A stretch of 64,000 nucleotides of DNA, taken from NCBI GenBank assembly GCA_941918925.1, contig OW799233.1, positions 174,200,235-174,264,234 on the forward strand. Direction: 5' to 3'. Of this stretch, positions 12,801 to 27,800 are shown piece by piece. The position numbers were made by a program, and so were the translations under genes. The first letter of the stretch is position 1. Every line of letters begins with the position of its first letter. Source of the DNA: Phyto melanocephala. Taxonomy: Eukaryota; Arthropoda; Insecta; Diptera; Rhinophoridae. The notes beneath the pieces are model-generated. The model was not told the DNA's origin and did not search any database. It saw only the letters and a program-made list of their open reading frames with translations.

Positions 12801-15800
12801 TTTACACATTTAAAGTTAAACGACAATGATAAGACATTATTTTAATTATAACCTAATCTAGTTTCTTTTTAAACTGGCATTGCACATTTGAAATTCTTCA
12901 AAAACTAATTGCAACTGAAATGACATCATCTGAGTATTTAAATACCAACATTCACTTTTATTGCAATTGAGTTTAGTTTATTAGTAACATATTTACTTTT
13001 TTGCCTTTTGCCTTTTTTTTGTGTTAGAATTATTTCAGAAGATTTTAATTATTTATTTACCGTATTAATCATATAAGATGCATACACACATACATACATA
13101 TTTCAAATCTTATAATAAATCTTAAAAAAATGTTTACATGCCAGTGTCATAATTCAAATTTATTTTTATAATCTTTAGCATTTTGAAGAAATTTTTCATT
13201 TGGTTTGTGTTTCCATAGTCGAAATACTGAAATTTCGAGTGGTGTTTGTAATATTAAGCAGATTAATATTGTTTGAAATTTGAAAGCCTCAGGAATTAAG
13301 TTTCTTAAACATAAAGTGTTTTCCAATAAGGGCGGGTAGATGTTTGAAAAAGTAAAATATTTTTTTGATTTAATTTTTTTTTTATTGATTTCTCAAATGA
13401 CCGCTATGATTTTGCACGGGTTCACGGTTCTAAAAAATTTAATTTTCAATGACTTGGCTTCATATATCGGTTTAAGTTTAAGCGATGATTTACATTACAT
13501 TGATGCAATCGTCAAACTTTAAATTATTGGCTTATATACATATACGGTTTAATAAAACTTAACTTTAGAAATAATGATAGCATAAATTCAAACATGACAA
13601 TAAACAAATAAGAATGCTGTATTTGGCCGTGCGAAACTATCATGTACGTAGATATTAGGGTGATCGATTATTCGACTTTTTTAAGAAACCGGTTTTTAAA
13701 TAGTTTGAAATTTAGAATTTAAAAAAACCGGTTGCTATTTTGAATATTTAGAAAAAACCGGTTAACCGGTTCGAATATATAAAATATAATATTTAAAGAA
13801 AAAATTAAAAAATATTGTAAAAATAGATTATAATAAAAATTATATCTAAATATGAAATTTTCACAGTTTATATACGTTTGGCCGCACAATAACGCAATAA
13901 CTGACATGAATGCAGTTGACTAATTTGGTTTTAATTAGTTGAATTTAAGGACAAAAGGTACTCCTTACAAGTAAAATAAATAAATACAACAAATTAATAC
14001 ATAAATAAATACGACTTTTTATAAGGCTGTTATAAATTTTTGTATCTTCTTCTGTACATTTTTTAAATGTTAAATAGATCTTTGAAACTAATATGCACTA
14101 ACGTATTTTGTTTGAAATGATTTCTCTAATTTAAAATACATTTTAAAGGCTAGGGAGAAAATCTTTAAAATTTCATTTTAAAAATTCTTTCTTATACCCC
14201 TGACAGACTATACAAATATAGGCATAAACGAGTTTGTTCGATGGTTTAATTAAAATTTAAGTTGACAGACACTCAATGCCATTAATTTAAATTAGGATCT
14301 GGAAGTAAAGATTATTGGTTTTTCTTTATTGTAACTACACTTTTTACCTAAAAGTGATCGATCAGCTAAGTTTATGCTTCAATTACCTTTAGCTTTTAAC
14401 TTTAGGTTTATAACCTATAAAAAAATAATATTTTAGCTCAATTATTTTTCTTATGTTGCATTTGCTTTTTAAACAATGAATAAATTTCTTACAATATTAC
14501 GGAAGAATATTTAATAGTTACTATGGTTCAATTTGTTACAAAGATATATAAAAAAAAACTTTAAAAAATAAAAAACCAGCTTTTTCGGATAAAAAAACCG
14601 GTGTATTCGATATTCGAAAAATCAACATTTAGAAAAAACCGTCAGCAGAAAGAGGAAAAAACCGGGGTTTCCACCGGTTGTAAAACCGAGTCGATCACCC
14701 TAATAGATATAATGACCACATCGTAGCTTAGCCTAGATTTCATTTTGTTTTATTATTTCCGTTGCCATTTTTGATTTTGAATTTTTACACAGTTGGCTGT
14801 ATTCTATTAGTCAAGCCCTTTTATTTGGTACGCATATTAAAGAGTTTAAAAAAAATATATTATCCGCCATTTTGTTTAGAGCACCATCTTGGATTTTAAC
14901 TTTTCCATTATATACTGCATTCCACTGGCTAAGTACTTTCGTTTGATACCAGTATTGAGAGTTTTTAAGTGGGTACATTTTTGCTTAGTAGATGTGTCCC
15001 ATGTATTAATTAATTGTACGCCATTTTTTAAGTGTTCTATATTTTGGCAGTCAAGTCCTTTCTCCTTTCTCTATGTTGTTTAAAAACTGAAAATTTTTGT
15101 TTGTAAATTTCTGAAAAAACACTGAAGCATTTGTATTTTTGTGCTTATATCTCAGTTGGTTTTGAATAGATTGATCAGTTTTTCTTACTAGTAATTTTCG
15201 AGACTACGGCTTGTATTCTGGAGTCTCTAACATGTCCAAAAATTAATTAGAAGCTTTAATAACTTGACATGTTTAAAAAAAATATAAATTTTTCAAAATT
15301 ATTTTTGCCTATAACTTTGTCAGTTAGTAATCGATTTATCCAAAGTTCTTAAGAATATCTCTAGAGGCATATCGTAACATTAAATAGTAACAAACGTCCC
15401 TATAAATAAGCTAACACTGAAAATTTGTGGCAAAAATATGGGAAAAAACAGAGGCAGTGGTGTTTATTTGCTCATTTGATAGAAAGTTATGGGCCTGCTG
15501 GGTTGCTGGATATTTTTAAAAGATTGATACCAGGTTTTTTAGGTTAATTGAACACGGTAACTAATTATGAGTTAGATCGAAATTTTACCACCACCAACCC
15601 TCTTTTCTTGGTTTGTTTTTATCTTTCATATTATCAGTAGTTTAGTCCTGCCCTAAAAATTTTCTTTAGCCTAAAAAAAAATTAAAATATTAGTTTAAGC
15701 AGAAAAGTTCGTCAATTAAAATAAGACTGAATATTAAAAATTGATGTGAAAACTTTTAAATATTTGATATTAATAAAAAAAAACAAAAATTATTTTCTTT

Positions 15801-18800
15801 ATAAGCAGTCAACTTTGGCCCACTGCAGCGCCGTCAGTAATTAAATTTAATATCAGCGGACTCTACTTTAAAATTCTAACTCTTCCTCTTTTAATGTTTC
15901 AAGTTTATAATACGTCTGCGTACTAGTACCATGTTAATAATACCCTTTACCTGAGGTACCAATGGTACATATATCTTTGTCATTTGTAACTTCTACAATA
16001 TTCACTTCCGACACCATGAAGTGTATATTTTCTGAAATTAATGTCCGTCTGTCCTTGTTTTGATTTAAATAAAATTTAAATTTGCTTTACAGATCTGTTT
16101 GTGGCATCTTTCTTTTGTAAATGAAACGCTATTGAAATCTAGCACTATCACCCTATAACTTTCTGAGATATGCGTAAATAAACACGACTGCCTCTGTTTT
16201 TGCCCATATTTTTCCAACAAAAACTAACATTTTCCAATTCTAGGATAATTTATAGATACGTTTGTTACTAAATCTTAATAGATTTTATAAGTCTCTAGGG
16301 CTCTTCGCACAAAATTTTTGTTAAAAAGTCACTAATTAGCAAAGTTATAGGAAAAACTAATTTTAAATTTTTTTTTAATATATCGAGTTCCCAAAGCTTC
16401 TAGGTAATTTTTGCACATGCTAAAGAGATCAAATTAAAAAAAAGTAGTCTCCCGAATTATTGCAAAAAAAAAAATTAACAAATCAGTTCCCAACTAACTA
16501 AGATATAAGCACCAAAATACAACTGCTTCAGTTTTTTCCTAAAATTTACAAACGAAAATCGATTTTTGCAACTTCTAGACGAGAAAGTCGATATGAGTAT
16601 TAAATGAAAGCGCTTGGCTAGAAAAATATAATACACTATAAAAGAAATTTAAAATACATGATGGCCAACACTACAAAATGGTGTACAAGAATTTTATATA
16701 TGGCTCAAATCTAATGATAAAAATCTACCACTTTAACCACGCATTAGTGGTATCAAAAAAAAAAAGGTAGTAAACTAGTAAAATAAAAATAAATATGAAA
16801 AAATTTAAATCCCAGATGGCGTCCTAAATATAATGGCGGATATACGGGTCATATAGTAATTACGTATTTGTGCTGTTCAACCCCCACAAAAGTGGTATTA
16901 AATAAAAGTAGATTACAGTAAAATAAGTAAAAATCAAAGACGGTGCTACAAACAGAATTGCGGAAAATATTTTTTCTAAGCCTTATAAATATGCGTGTTA
17001 CATAAAACGTCTTGACTAGTTGATTATAGCTAGCTATGTAGACATCCAAACCAAAGATGGCGTATAACATTAAATCTGTAATTTAGGCTAAGCTATGATA
17101 TTGATACTTCATCTATATACATGATTGTGAAGGATAATATAAGATTTGACACAGTCGAATATAGCGCTTTTACGTGTTACTATTTATTTTGTGTACTGTA
17201 CCGTATGGTCTGATTTAAGAAGATTTTGGACTTTAACAGACACAATGTAGAAGATTAAATGTATTAGCAAAACCTTTACTAGAGCGCTGAGCGTCAAGCG
17301 TTAAAGTCGTGCGTTTTTTTAATTTTGTTGTAATAAAAATTTTAATTCCTACCGCTTTTGTTTAGGTTAAACAAAAATCACCTAGATGGACTTACATAAA
17401 TGAAAATGTAAATACAACCTTGTTTTCAATAATTCCAGCCAAAGGATGGATATTGAAAGCATAACGAAAATGTATTACGAATATAGAAGAATAAGAACAT
17501 GTTGAATTATGAATTGTCATTTGATAGGTGAAATTAAATATTCAACAAAATATGAAAATTAATACTAAGATTCACTAATTCAAATTTCATTGAATTGTAA
17601 CATAAATAGGAATTTTAAGTTACATAGTAGTATACCGATAAAGAGTGCTGATATGAAATCGTAGCTGATTTCCAAAATGCATTCCACTCGGCTAATATCG
17701 GAAATAATTTTAGAAAGAATATTCCTAAAAATGGTTACAATTTAATTAAATTTTAATTATAAAATTAAATAAAAATAACAAATGAACTTAAGCCAAAATA
17801 AAAAATGGTTCACATTAAAATTTAATATATAGAAAAAGTTCGAATAAAATATTAATATATATTTAAACAAAAAAAGTTAAAACAAGTAAGAGCGCTATAT
17901 TCGGCCGTGCCGAATCTTATATACCCTTCACAACGTGTAGTCATGCAATAACAGTAGTTTGTATCACCATTCATCCCATATGAAATACGTACATACATAT
18001 AAAAAACATACATATATAAAAACATCCCATTGTAAAATTATATATTTACGTATGTATGTTAAAGAAAAAAAAAAATAAAAATAAAAAAAAATTTTAAAAA
18101 AATTTAATAAAAAAAAATTAAAAAAAAAAATTTAAAAAAAAAATTAAAAAAAAATAATTAAAATAAAAAAATAAATAATATATTAAATAAAAAATAAAAA
18201 AAAATAAAAAAAAAAAATTAAAAAAAAAATATAAAAAAAAATAAAAATTTTTTTTTTTGGCTCAGCTGGGATTTGATCCCACGTTTACTGTAACCAATAT
18301 ACAAGTTTGTATGTACGTATGTTGTTGTTGTAATGTTGTTTTTGTGAAAAAAACGAGGTGCTCGTGGGTTTTTGCTCATATCTCAGTTGTTTATGTACCG
18401 ATGTTTCTGATCTTCAATACCGATCTACTCCCGAATATTTCTGATATTTTAATACCTCGCACTGGTCCAAGCGATGTCGGGGGGCTTCAAAAAGTTGATT
18501 TCAACATACACACGGACAAACGGACAGACTGACAGGGCTTAATCGACTCCCCTATTCATAAGCTTTCAGAAAATATATACTTTATGGGGTCGGAAATGAA
18601 AATTATAGAAATTTCACACGGAATGACAAACCTATATACACCCTTTTTCACTGTGTGAAGGGTATAAAAACATGCTTGTCAGGTGTGGATTATCTATCTG
18701 TTAGTATTAACTTCTCAACATAAAATCTAATGTAATTTCGAGTTCATATATTTATGAATTAGAAAAACAATCACTACTTGGAATTATGCTACACAATCTT

Positions 18801-21800
18801 CAATGTATTTTCATAAAAGTACTTTTTATTCTGTTCATGGAATTATTCAGCAGGTAATCGCAATTCGTAAAGAAAATATAGTTTTTATACACACATCAAA
18901 TTTATTTTGAAACAAGTAAAAGCGCTATATTCGGCCGTGCCGAATCTTATATACCCTTCACAACGTGTAGTCATGCAATAACAGTAAATTCACGTATGTA
19001 TGTTAAAAAGAACAAAAAAAAAATAAAAAATAAAAAAAAAATTTAAAAAAAAAAAATTTAAAAAAAAAAAAATTATTATATACATATATAATATATATAA
19101 AACAAAAAAAAAATTAAAAAAAAAATTAAAAAAAAAAAAATAAAAAAAAATAATAATAAAAATATATATAATATATTAAATAAAAAATAAAAAAAAAATA
19201 AAAAAAAAATTAAAAAAAAAATTTTAAAAAAATTTAAAAAAAAATTTTTTTGCCTCAGCTGGGATTCGATGCCACGTTTTCTCTAACCAGTATACACGTT
19301 TGTATGTATGTATGTTGTTGTTGTAATGTTGTTTTTATGAAAAGAAAATCGAGGTGGTCGTGGGTTTTTGCTCATATCTCAGTTGTTTATGTACCGATGT
19401 TTCTGATTTTCAATACCGATCTACTCCCGAATATTTCTGATATTTTAATACCTTACCCGGGTCCAACCTATGTCGGGGGGCTTCAAAAAGTTGATTTCAA
19501 CATACACACGGACAGACGGTCAGACGGACAGATGGACAGACGGACAGACGGTCAGGGCTTAATCGACTCCTCTATTCATAAGCTTTCAGAAAATATATAC
19601 TTTATGGGGTCGGAAATGAAAATTGTAGAAATTTCACACGGAATGACAAACCTATATATACCCTTTTTCACTGTGTGAAGGGTATAATAAATAAAGAGAA
19701 AAATAATCAACTAACGAATCAAGACTACTTGTTAAAAACATATGCCTGGGTTCTTATTAAAATTTTTTGTTTTGTGTATCAAAAAACATTTTTTTTTAAT
19801 TTTTCATATTTTGATTTCGAAATGTAAAGATTGATCACAATTGAAAGGTATTTCAAACAGCAATAAATACATGAAGATATATAAGCCCATAGATATATTA
19901 TAAATAATTTTGTTTAGCCTGCAATCCCCTAATAAATATTTAGATGAGAAGGTGTTTGTATATACATACATTTTTTTAAATCAAAAATACGAAAAAAAAT
20001 TATTCATTCAAATTATGTTTGGAATATTTTGATCCAGACATGTGAAGAAACATAATTTAAATAATTCTACGTCATTAACTGTTTAACTTCAAGGACTCTA
20101 AAGCCTGAATTATTTTACAAAATAAAGAGTTAACAAGAATAGATATCAAAGCGAAATATACAAAATTTTAATTAGTAAATGATAAAGAAAAAATATTTAA
20201 AACAAATGGTACAAATGATAATAAAATTACAAATTAATAGATAGATAAATTAACAACTTATATTCCGAAAAAAAAAGAATCAGTACAAGTTAATAGAACA
20301 AGAAACGTAAAATATTAATATTTGGCAGAAAAATTAGGCCAAAACAGAAAATTTAGTTTTCGTTCTTTACAATTTGTCATCATGTTTGCTACTAAAATTT
20401 CCAAATCGTTGAAATTTTATTAATTTAAAATCTTTGTAATTTTTTAAATAAAAAGAAATATATTTTTTTTTATAAAAGGTTATCCAATAAAAGCAATATG
20501 ATTTCTTTGAAAAAAAACACACTTATTTTAAGGAAATTCAAAAGTTTTTGATTTAATGTGAAGTACAATCGACAGACATAAGTTTTAAATAAAACGTCAT
20601 TCAAATTGTCTCCACGACCTCTTCTGCAGGAACAATTTCGATGAATCCAATTTTCGAGCAGTTTTTCTACTAAATCAAGTCGTATGTCATAAATGGCACG
20701 TTCAATATTGACTTGTAAAGCTTAAAGAGAGTCTTGTTTATTTCGAAAGACCAATGACTTCAAATTACCCCACAAGAACTCTTCTAATAGTGTTAAAACA
20801 CAACTTCTTGGAGGCCATTCAATATCACAATTTCTTGTAATAATCGCAATAATTCAATTGTTGCATTTGCTGTGTGGCACACAACCCCGTCTTGTTGGAA
20901 GCAAATGTTGTCAAGATGAACTTCTTCCAATTTCGGAAATAAAAAAAGTTGGTTATCATCGATCTATATCGCTCTCCATTGACAGTAACGGTGTAACCTG
21001 CTCCATTTTGAAAGAAGTACGGACCTATGATTCCAGCAAACTAAAAACCACAACAAACTGTTAATTTAGGTGTTTTATTAACACTTGAACATTATGTAAA
21101 TAAAATGTAAGCTCAAAATTTTCAACAATTCGACGAATATCGAGCACACTTGGACGATTGTTACGACCATAAAATGGCAAAAACGCCAACGATTATTTTG
21201 TTTATAAAACTGATTAATTTTTAAACGGTGCTTTGGCGTATATCTCACCACGATGAAATTTTAAACACTACTGAATACAATGAAAAACAAATGACATATC
21301 ATGAACTATTACAAATGGCCGAAACGTCACTTTAAAATCATATCATCCGTATTGGATAATCTTTTACTTTGCGTTCGAAATTTCGAATACTGAAAGTTGT
21401 TATTTATGAATGTATTATATTTTAAGCCTTGCCGTTTTAAAAATTTCCGATCAATTATTTAGTATTTATTTGTTAAAAGCTATAGTATAAAAAACTCAGT
21501 AAAACTTGTGTCCTGTTCTTAACATATGTTTATGATCAGGCCTGACTATCAAATTTAGTCGTTCGATATGTAAAAGTTGCATGCGCGTTCAGAAAGTGTG
21601 ATAGTGTAGACAGAAAGTGCACATTTGTGACAGTTCTTTTGACAAGCGTAGCTGATCTGATAATGTTTTGAAAATAGCGGTTTCTGTGTGATAAGAGTTG
21701 CTTTTAGTATTTACAGCAAGTATGTTAGAATGGCATCGAATCACATATTTTTCTCATGTAGGACAGAAAACTATCAAATTGTTATTCGAAATAATCTCAC

Positions 21801-24800
21801 GACTTAATAGAAAAATCAGTTATGACATTTGCTGAAATTTATGAAAACTTAATCTTTATTTAAATTTATATAATATTGCTATTAAGTTTCGATCCCAATA
21901 CCTTAAATCTAGGTGACTACATATTTAAACTCATGCATAAATTAATTTTTTTTATGCAAGTTATTCATAATAATTTTTCTTTTAATTAGGATTTAATTGC
22001 TCCAATTTTTTTAAAAATCTTTTTGTTGTAATTTGCACTGTTTTTAATTGGAAATTAAAGCTTTTGGTATTCATACCAAATCGATAATATTTTATGTTTT
22101 TGATTTGAGGATTAAATTTTACAACAATTAAAAATTTTCGAACTTCAAATCGAATTTTCGAACATTGAAAGTTTATTGAATTTTTAATTATTTTTAAAAT
22201 ATATACTTACAAATTAAGACATTCTGTCTTATTTTGAGAAATTTCCATGTTTAAAATGCAATTTTCTTTAAAAACTTAACAAAAATTCGGACAATTTCGA
22301 TACCTGTATTTGTAACTTTTATACTTAAAATATAAAATTTAAAATTTTTAAATAAAAAATTTTATCGAAAAAGTGAAAACATTTTTTTAGGATGACAATT
22401 TTAAAACCGTCATTGTTATTTAAATATTTAAATATTAAAATCTTAATTTTTGAAATAATTATTTTGCCTTCAAGACGTATGAGTAATACGAAAATATTTT
22501 GAATGTTTCTTTGTTTTTCATGGATTTCTTAGTAAAATATTTTTTTTTATTATTTTAACAACTTGCTTTTATAATTTGTTAAAATTAAACAATGATATTT
22601 AATATTTTGTGTTTATTTTTTTTTGTTTATGCTGAAAAGAAAGCGTCTAAAATATATAAGAATAAAACGGAAACATTGTCACGCCACGAAAATAAATAAA
22701 CAACCGCGACAGCCACTGAAACACACAAATTTTGTTATTGTTTTTTATTCAATTTGTTTTTAAGAAATAAACAAACAAACAAAAAAAAACAGCGAAAAAC
22801 CAACAAAGTCTAAAAATAGAGAATTAATTATTGGCAGCAGATGGCAAAAAGAGAGAAGTTTAACAATTTTCTCGACAAGAGATTTTTAATATTTATTGAA
22901 ATATATAAAAACACAAATTTGTAGTGGTGGCCGGGGGTTCGAAATTTGAATAAAACGATTACCGATATATCTTGTAGGATGTGTGTCAGAAGGTTTCTTA
23001 AACATTGAAATGCTAACCAAAGTACAACAATTGTTATACTTCTTCACTTTTAGTTGATGCAAAATTAAAAACTCCCCCGTGCGCTTAGTTAGTATAAAAT
23101 TTTGTTTTACTAAAATTTTTTAGATAATTAAAAAGAATCGTTTAGAGTGTAGAAATGTTAAAAAAAAATAAAAGTCTGTTAATAATTTTTTCCACTATTG
23201 GCAACAAAAACAAATATTCGTTCAAATTGTTAAGTGTAAAATTAAAAATATCAAATCAATATTGAAATTAAACAGCATCACATTTGTGTGAGTGGCAAAT
23301 TTATGAGCCATTAAGAGGTGGTCTTCTGTTTTAAGTTTGTACAACAGAAAAATACATGAAACTATTAGACAGCCACATGATGTAAAACAAATAAATGAAC
23401 AAGAACCTACATCCAACAAGAACAAACAAAACGCCAGTCAATAACCGCCCTTTGTATGCTAGAAAAAAAAAAACAAATATTTAAGTTTGTCGACTAATCA
23501 CTCAAAATCTATACAATAAGAGGAAAAAATTAAATGAGTTTGAAAAAAAAAACAACAACAGCATAATTGGTGACCAACGACATACATGTTATACACATGT
23601 TTGTACAAATTAAACACATTAGACAATACACACTCGGGCATCTATTTCATAACGCACAGCCATGTGCTTAATAGAATTCAATCGTTTCGTATAGAAACAA
23701 GTGCAGACAAGAAATCATATATTGAAAACATAAAGCGTTATTAGTTGTTTATACAGTAGTGTGCAAAATAGTAGCACTCAAAAAAGGTACTCATTAAAAT
23801 TTTACATAATATTAATATAAAATAATTACTGCCTTAAATTTAAGAGAAGAATTGTGTAATAATGTTTTGTTAGGGATTTAAAGCTAAAATTATATTTTGC
23901 GTTATACAAACAAAAAAAATACTATCGAATCTTTCTTCGCATAAATTTTGTTCTACAGTGACATGTGGCAATGCCAAAAATGCTTAGTACGGGTTGCATT
24001 TTACTAACAAACGAATAACTGTTGTCAGCAATTATCATTGTGCTATTTGACCACCTGGAAGGTACTGCGCGATGATTAACAAAAAATATTCTTGGAAAAA
24101 ATTAAAGGACTTGGTGGATATGTGATATAAAAAAACTCTGTCACATGACTCGCGATAACATTAACTTATGTTTTGGATTAGTTCATTCGCTTCCAAGGTC
24201 ATGCAATTTTACCCCATATGTGAAGTCTCTCGTGTACATGGACAGGCTAGCCGCAACTACAGCCAAAGAAGATAACAAAAACAGCTGCCATTGATGAGAT
24301 ACCAGACGAAATGCTGAAAAAAGTATTCCGCAAGCAATATTTGCATGAAATGATTTTTAAAAAATAAATGGAGTTTATCGCCCCAAACGGTTAACAAATC
24401 ACACAATACAATACAAGAACGTATATATTCACGTATAATACACGGCATGTTTTTTACATCTGCCTTTAACATTTCTGAGCCATATGTAAATCTACATGTC
24501 TTTCAAATTTGTATTTTTACGCTGACTGCTTTGCAGTAGCAGAGATTTCTGCCAATTGGTGATGTCACATGTTTTGACGGAAGAAAATAGAGCTCGTTTT
24601 AATTAAAATTTTGTCAGATGTTTCAACACATGTTTTTTACAGAAGTAATGTTTTAAAGGTAACACACGACATGTTCGTATTAGCAGAGGAGAATTTTACA
24701 AGTCAGATGTAAAAAACATGCCGTGTATTAGGTCCTTAACGTGTAAGCAAACAGTAATAAATGTAAAAGGTATCCCAAAATTATGGCTAGATTTGAATTT

Positions 24801-27800
24801 GTCACTATTTGTGCAGTAAACTGTTGACAATCCTCAAAACAAAGAACAATTCGACAACAGACAGTTTAGAGTTAGTAAAAATGGACCGTTGCACTATAGA
24901 GCAACGTGTTTTTATTATTGAAAAATATTTCAAAAATAGTGAAAGCTTGGTGGCCGCAGTTCGAAAATTTCATACAAAATATGGTCGAAATAGTGTCTTA
25001 GCTTCATCAACTGTGAAGAGATTTATTGAAAACTTTAGTGTGATTGGGGACGCTGAGGACGCCAAACATACTGGTCGTCCAAAAACAAGCCATTCAAATG
25101 ACAGTGTCGGTGGCAAAAACCTCATTTCGTCATCGGAACAAGAATTGCAAACTTTAAGAAGCTCTCAAGAGCGTACACTCATTGAAGATCTGTATTGAAA
25201 ATTTCGACAAACGAGTGCGTATGTGCATGCAAAGCCATGGGGGCCATTTCCCCGATGTGTAATTCCATAAATAACCCTATCGCGTATGTACTTTATGCTT
25301 AAATAAAAAGTAATAAAAAGACTCAAAACTGTGTTTCCTATTTAATTTAAATCCTGCGTTTAACTTGGGACACCCTTTGTTATTTAAAATATTTCGAAGA
25401 GAATTTTATTGTCATTTGTATGTAAATTGTGCAAATTTATTTAGATAATTGTAAGTATGTCAAATTTACGATAGACACAGTCGTTCATTGTTCATTGCTC
25501 ACCGACAAGGCGATTGCTGCTCTAGAGCGAAATACTGAGCCGGAAAAAAGTTCCCCACTTTATGAAAGTTTAAGTAAAGCGATCACTATTGCTCTATACT
25601 ATTTAATGATGAGAGTCCTTTTAAATCATTAAGAAAAATTGAGAACTATAAGCGCTTATTGCTTTAAGCGGTATATAGCTACGAGTCCCAATTGGATAAT
25701 AAAACATATGTTTTAATTGGTATGGTGCCGAATGAGTCGCACAGACCTTTTCTAAATGCTTCGAGAAAGATATAGATCCATACTGATATTAGCGCCCACA
25801 TATCACAAATTGTAATCAAACACACTTAAAGTTATCCTTCTATAATAATGTTTCTTTAAGTATATTATTGCAATTAGAAACCGTGCAGCTTAAAATCCCC
25901 ATCGTTTTTATTTGTAATTGTAAAAGAAGAAAAAATATATTTTGTGAATAAAAAAAGTTATCGTTAACAAAATCAGTCCTTTTGCGGATTTGTTAACATA
26001 TCCTGTAATTAATTATACAAGTTATACAGCAAATTGGACAAATATTGCAATAAAGGAGGCACAAATTACTTGTATGTGAGTTCAATGAGCAGTAGGGGGA
26101 AAATTGCTCGTACAAAGCTTCAACTAAATTTCGTTTATAATTTTAGATATATGATATCCAGGGACCGTAACGGTTATAAGTGATAACAAAAAAGTTATTT
26201 TATAACAGTTATTTTAAGAATTAAAAAAAAACTCAATCTTTAACAATTATTTTTCAAGGTAAAAATAAAAGGTCAAATAAACTCTAAAAATGGAGTTTTA
26301 TTTTGCCATCATAAAATAAAACTCATTTAAGAGTTTTATTTTTTCCGTCTAAAATAAAACTCATTTTTAGGAGTTTTACTCTTCATGGCTCTAACATGAA
26401 GAGTTTTTATGTTTAAATTTTCCGGATAACTGTATTTACGGTCCCTGATGATACTAAATGTCTTTTTTTTATGGGGCATACCATGCCTCCTGCTCCGCTC
26501 CTACCCATTTTTTCTCGAGTAAGAAAATTGTAAATGAACTCGTACAAAAATTTGAAGTGAATAACTGCTATAGTTCTTAAAATATATCATAAAATGTGTT
26601 CAATTTGTATGGGAGGTACCACGCCCACCTAAAATATAAAACAAAAATATAGCCTATATCCGTTCGGAGGATATACCTCGAGCATTTGTGAATAAAATTA
26701 TAGAAATTCAATAAGTAGTTTCGAATAAAACTCATACCATACAAACACACATTTCCTCTTTACTATATGTGAATAGATGTTTAGACCAAAAGATTCTTAA
26801 ATTTTAAGAATTTATCAGTTTTTAATTAAAGGCAAATTTTTTGAACTTTTATTCGTACACTTTGATTAAACAAATTTACAGAATAGAATAAAAACACTCC
26901 TTTAAATCACTTCTCTGAAACACTCTACAATAACACTTTCAGTTTCCACTTAAAAAACAACAAACAAACAAAAGAACGCACTATTTACACATAAACGTGT
27001 GCAGTGCGTTTTTGCTTTACAACAAACTTACCCCAATCAAACGAAATTAATAGTTTTCGATTTGTTATTGTAGTATTATTGGTATTTTCTCTTCCTAAGT
27101 TTATTTTTAAATCACTCTTAATTCAATTCTAAATCTATTAATCCGTTTATTTATTGGGCTGCCGTCTCAGTTCCGAAAAGAAAACACTTAAATTATACCA
27201 CTCCTGCACATTGAGATTCACAACCAGTAGGCGATATATCGAACTAACAATTTCCGATATTTTAAAGAAAACCAAAAAAATTTTCTTAATTTTCACGAAT
27301 TACACAGGCAACACCGTATTGCAAAGGAAAAGTGAGCAAAATATTGAGAAAATGTATTTATGCGTTAAGTGTTGTTTGTTGTGTTCGTTAAGACTTGACC
27401 GTTTTATAAGAAATGCACGACTGAATGAAAACATAAACTGTTTCATTGTTTATACTCGCATAGTTAATAGTGTTAAACGAAACAACAAGTTGAAAAACGA
27501 AAATTCTTAAAAGCCACCAAAACCAATAAAAACAGCAACAAATGTAAACCAAAGACAATTTGAAATACTCATTTATACGAGGGTAAAAGAAAAAGTTGTT
27601 TAACAAATGGAAAATTGTTAAATTACCTAAAAATAATAACTGCGTTTGTTCCACACCACAAAACAAATTAATACTTACAAGAACTACAACATACCTACAT
27701 TTACGAAACAATCTCAAAAAAATTTGCAAATTTTAATCATTTCTTTTATTTTTTTTTATTATTATTTTTTAATTGGACAATAAAAATATTTAAAAATTTT

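Noticed and set aside
22918..22945. tRNA gene around GGGGGTTCGAAATTTG
   Set aside because: Only a T-arm-like word; no acceptor, D-arm or anticodon stem can be built.
27154..27510. 118-codon frame as a gene
   Set aside because: No recognisable domain, AT-driven composition, and an overlapping antisense frame of similar length; likely chance.
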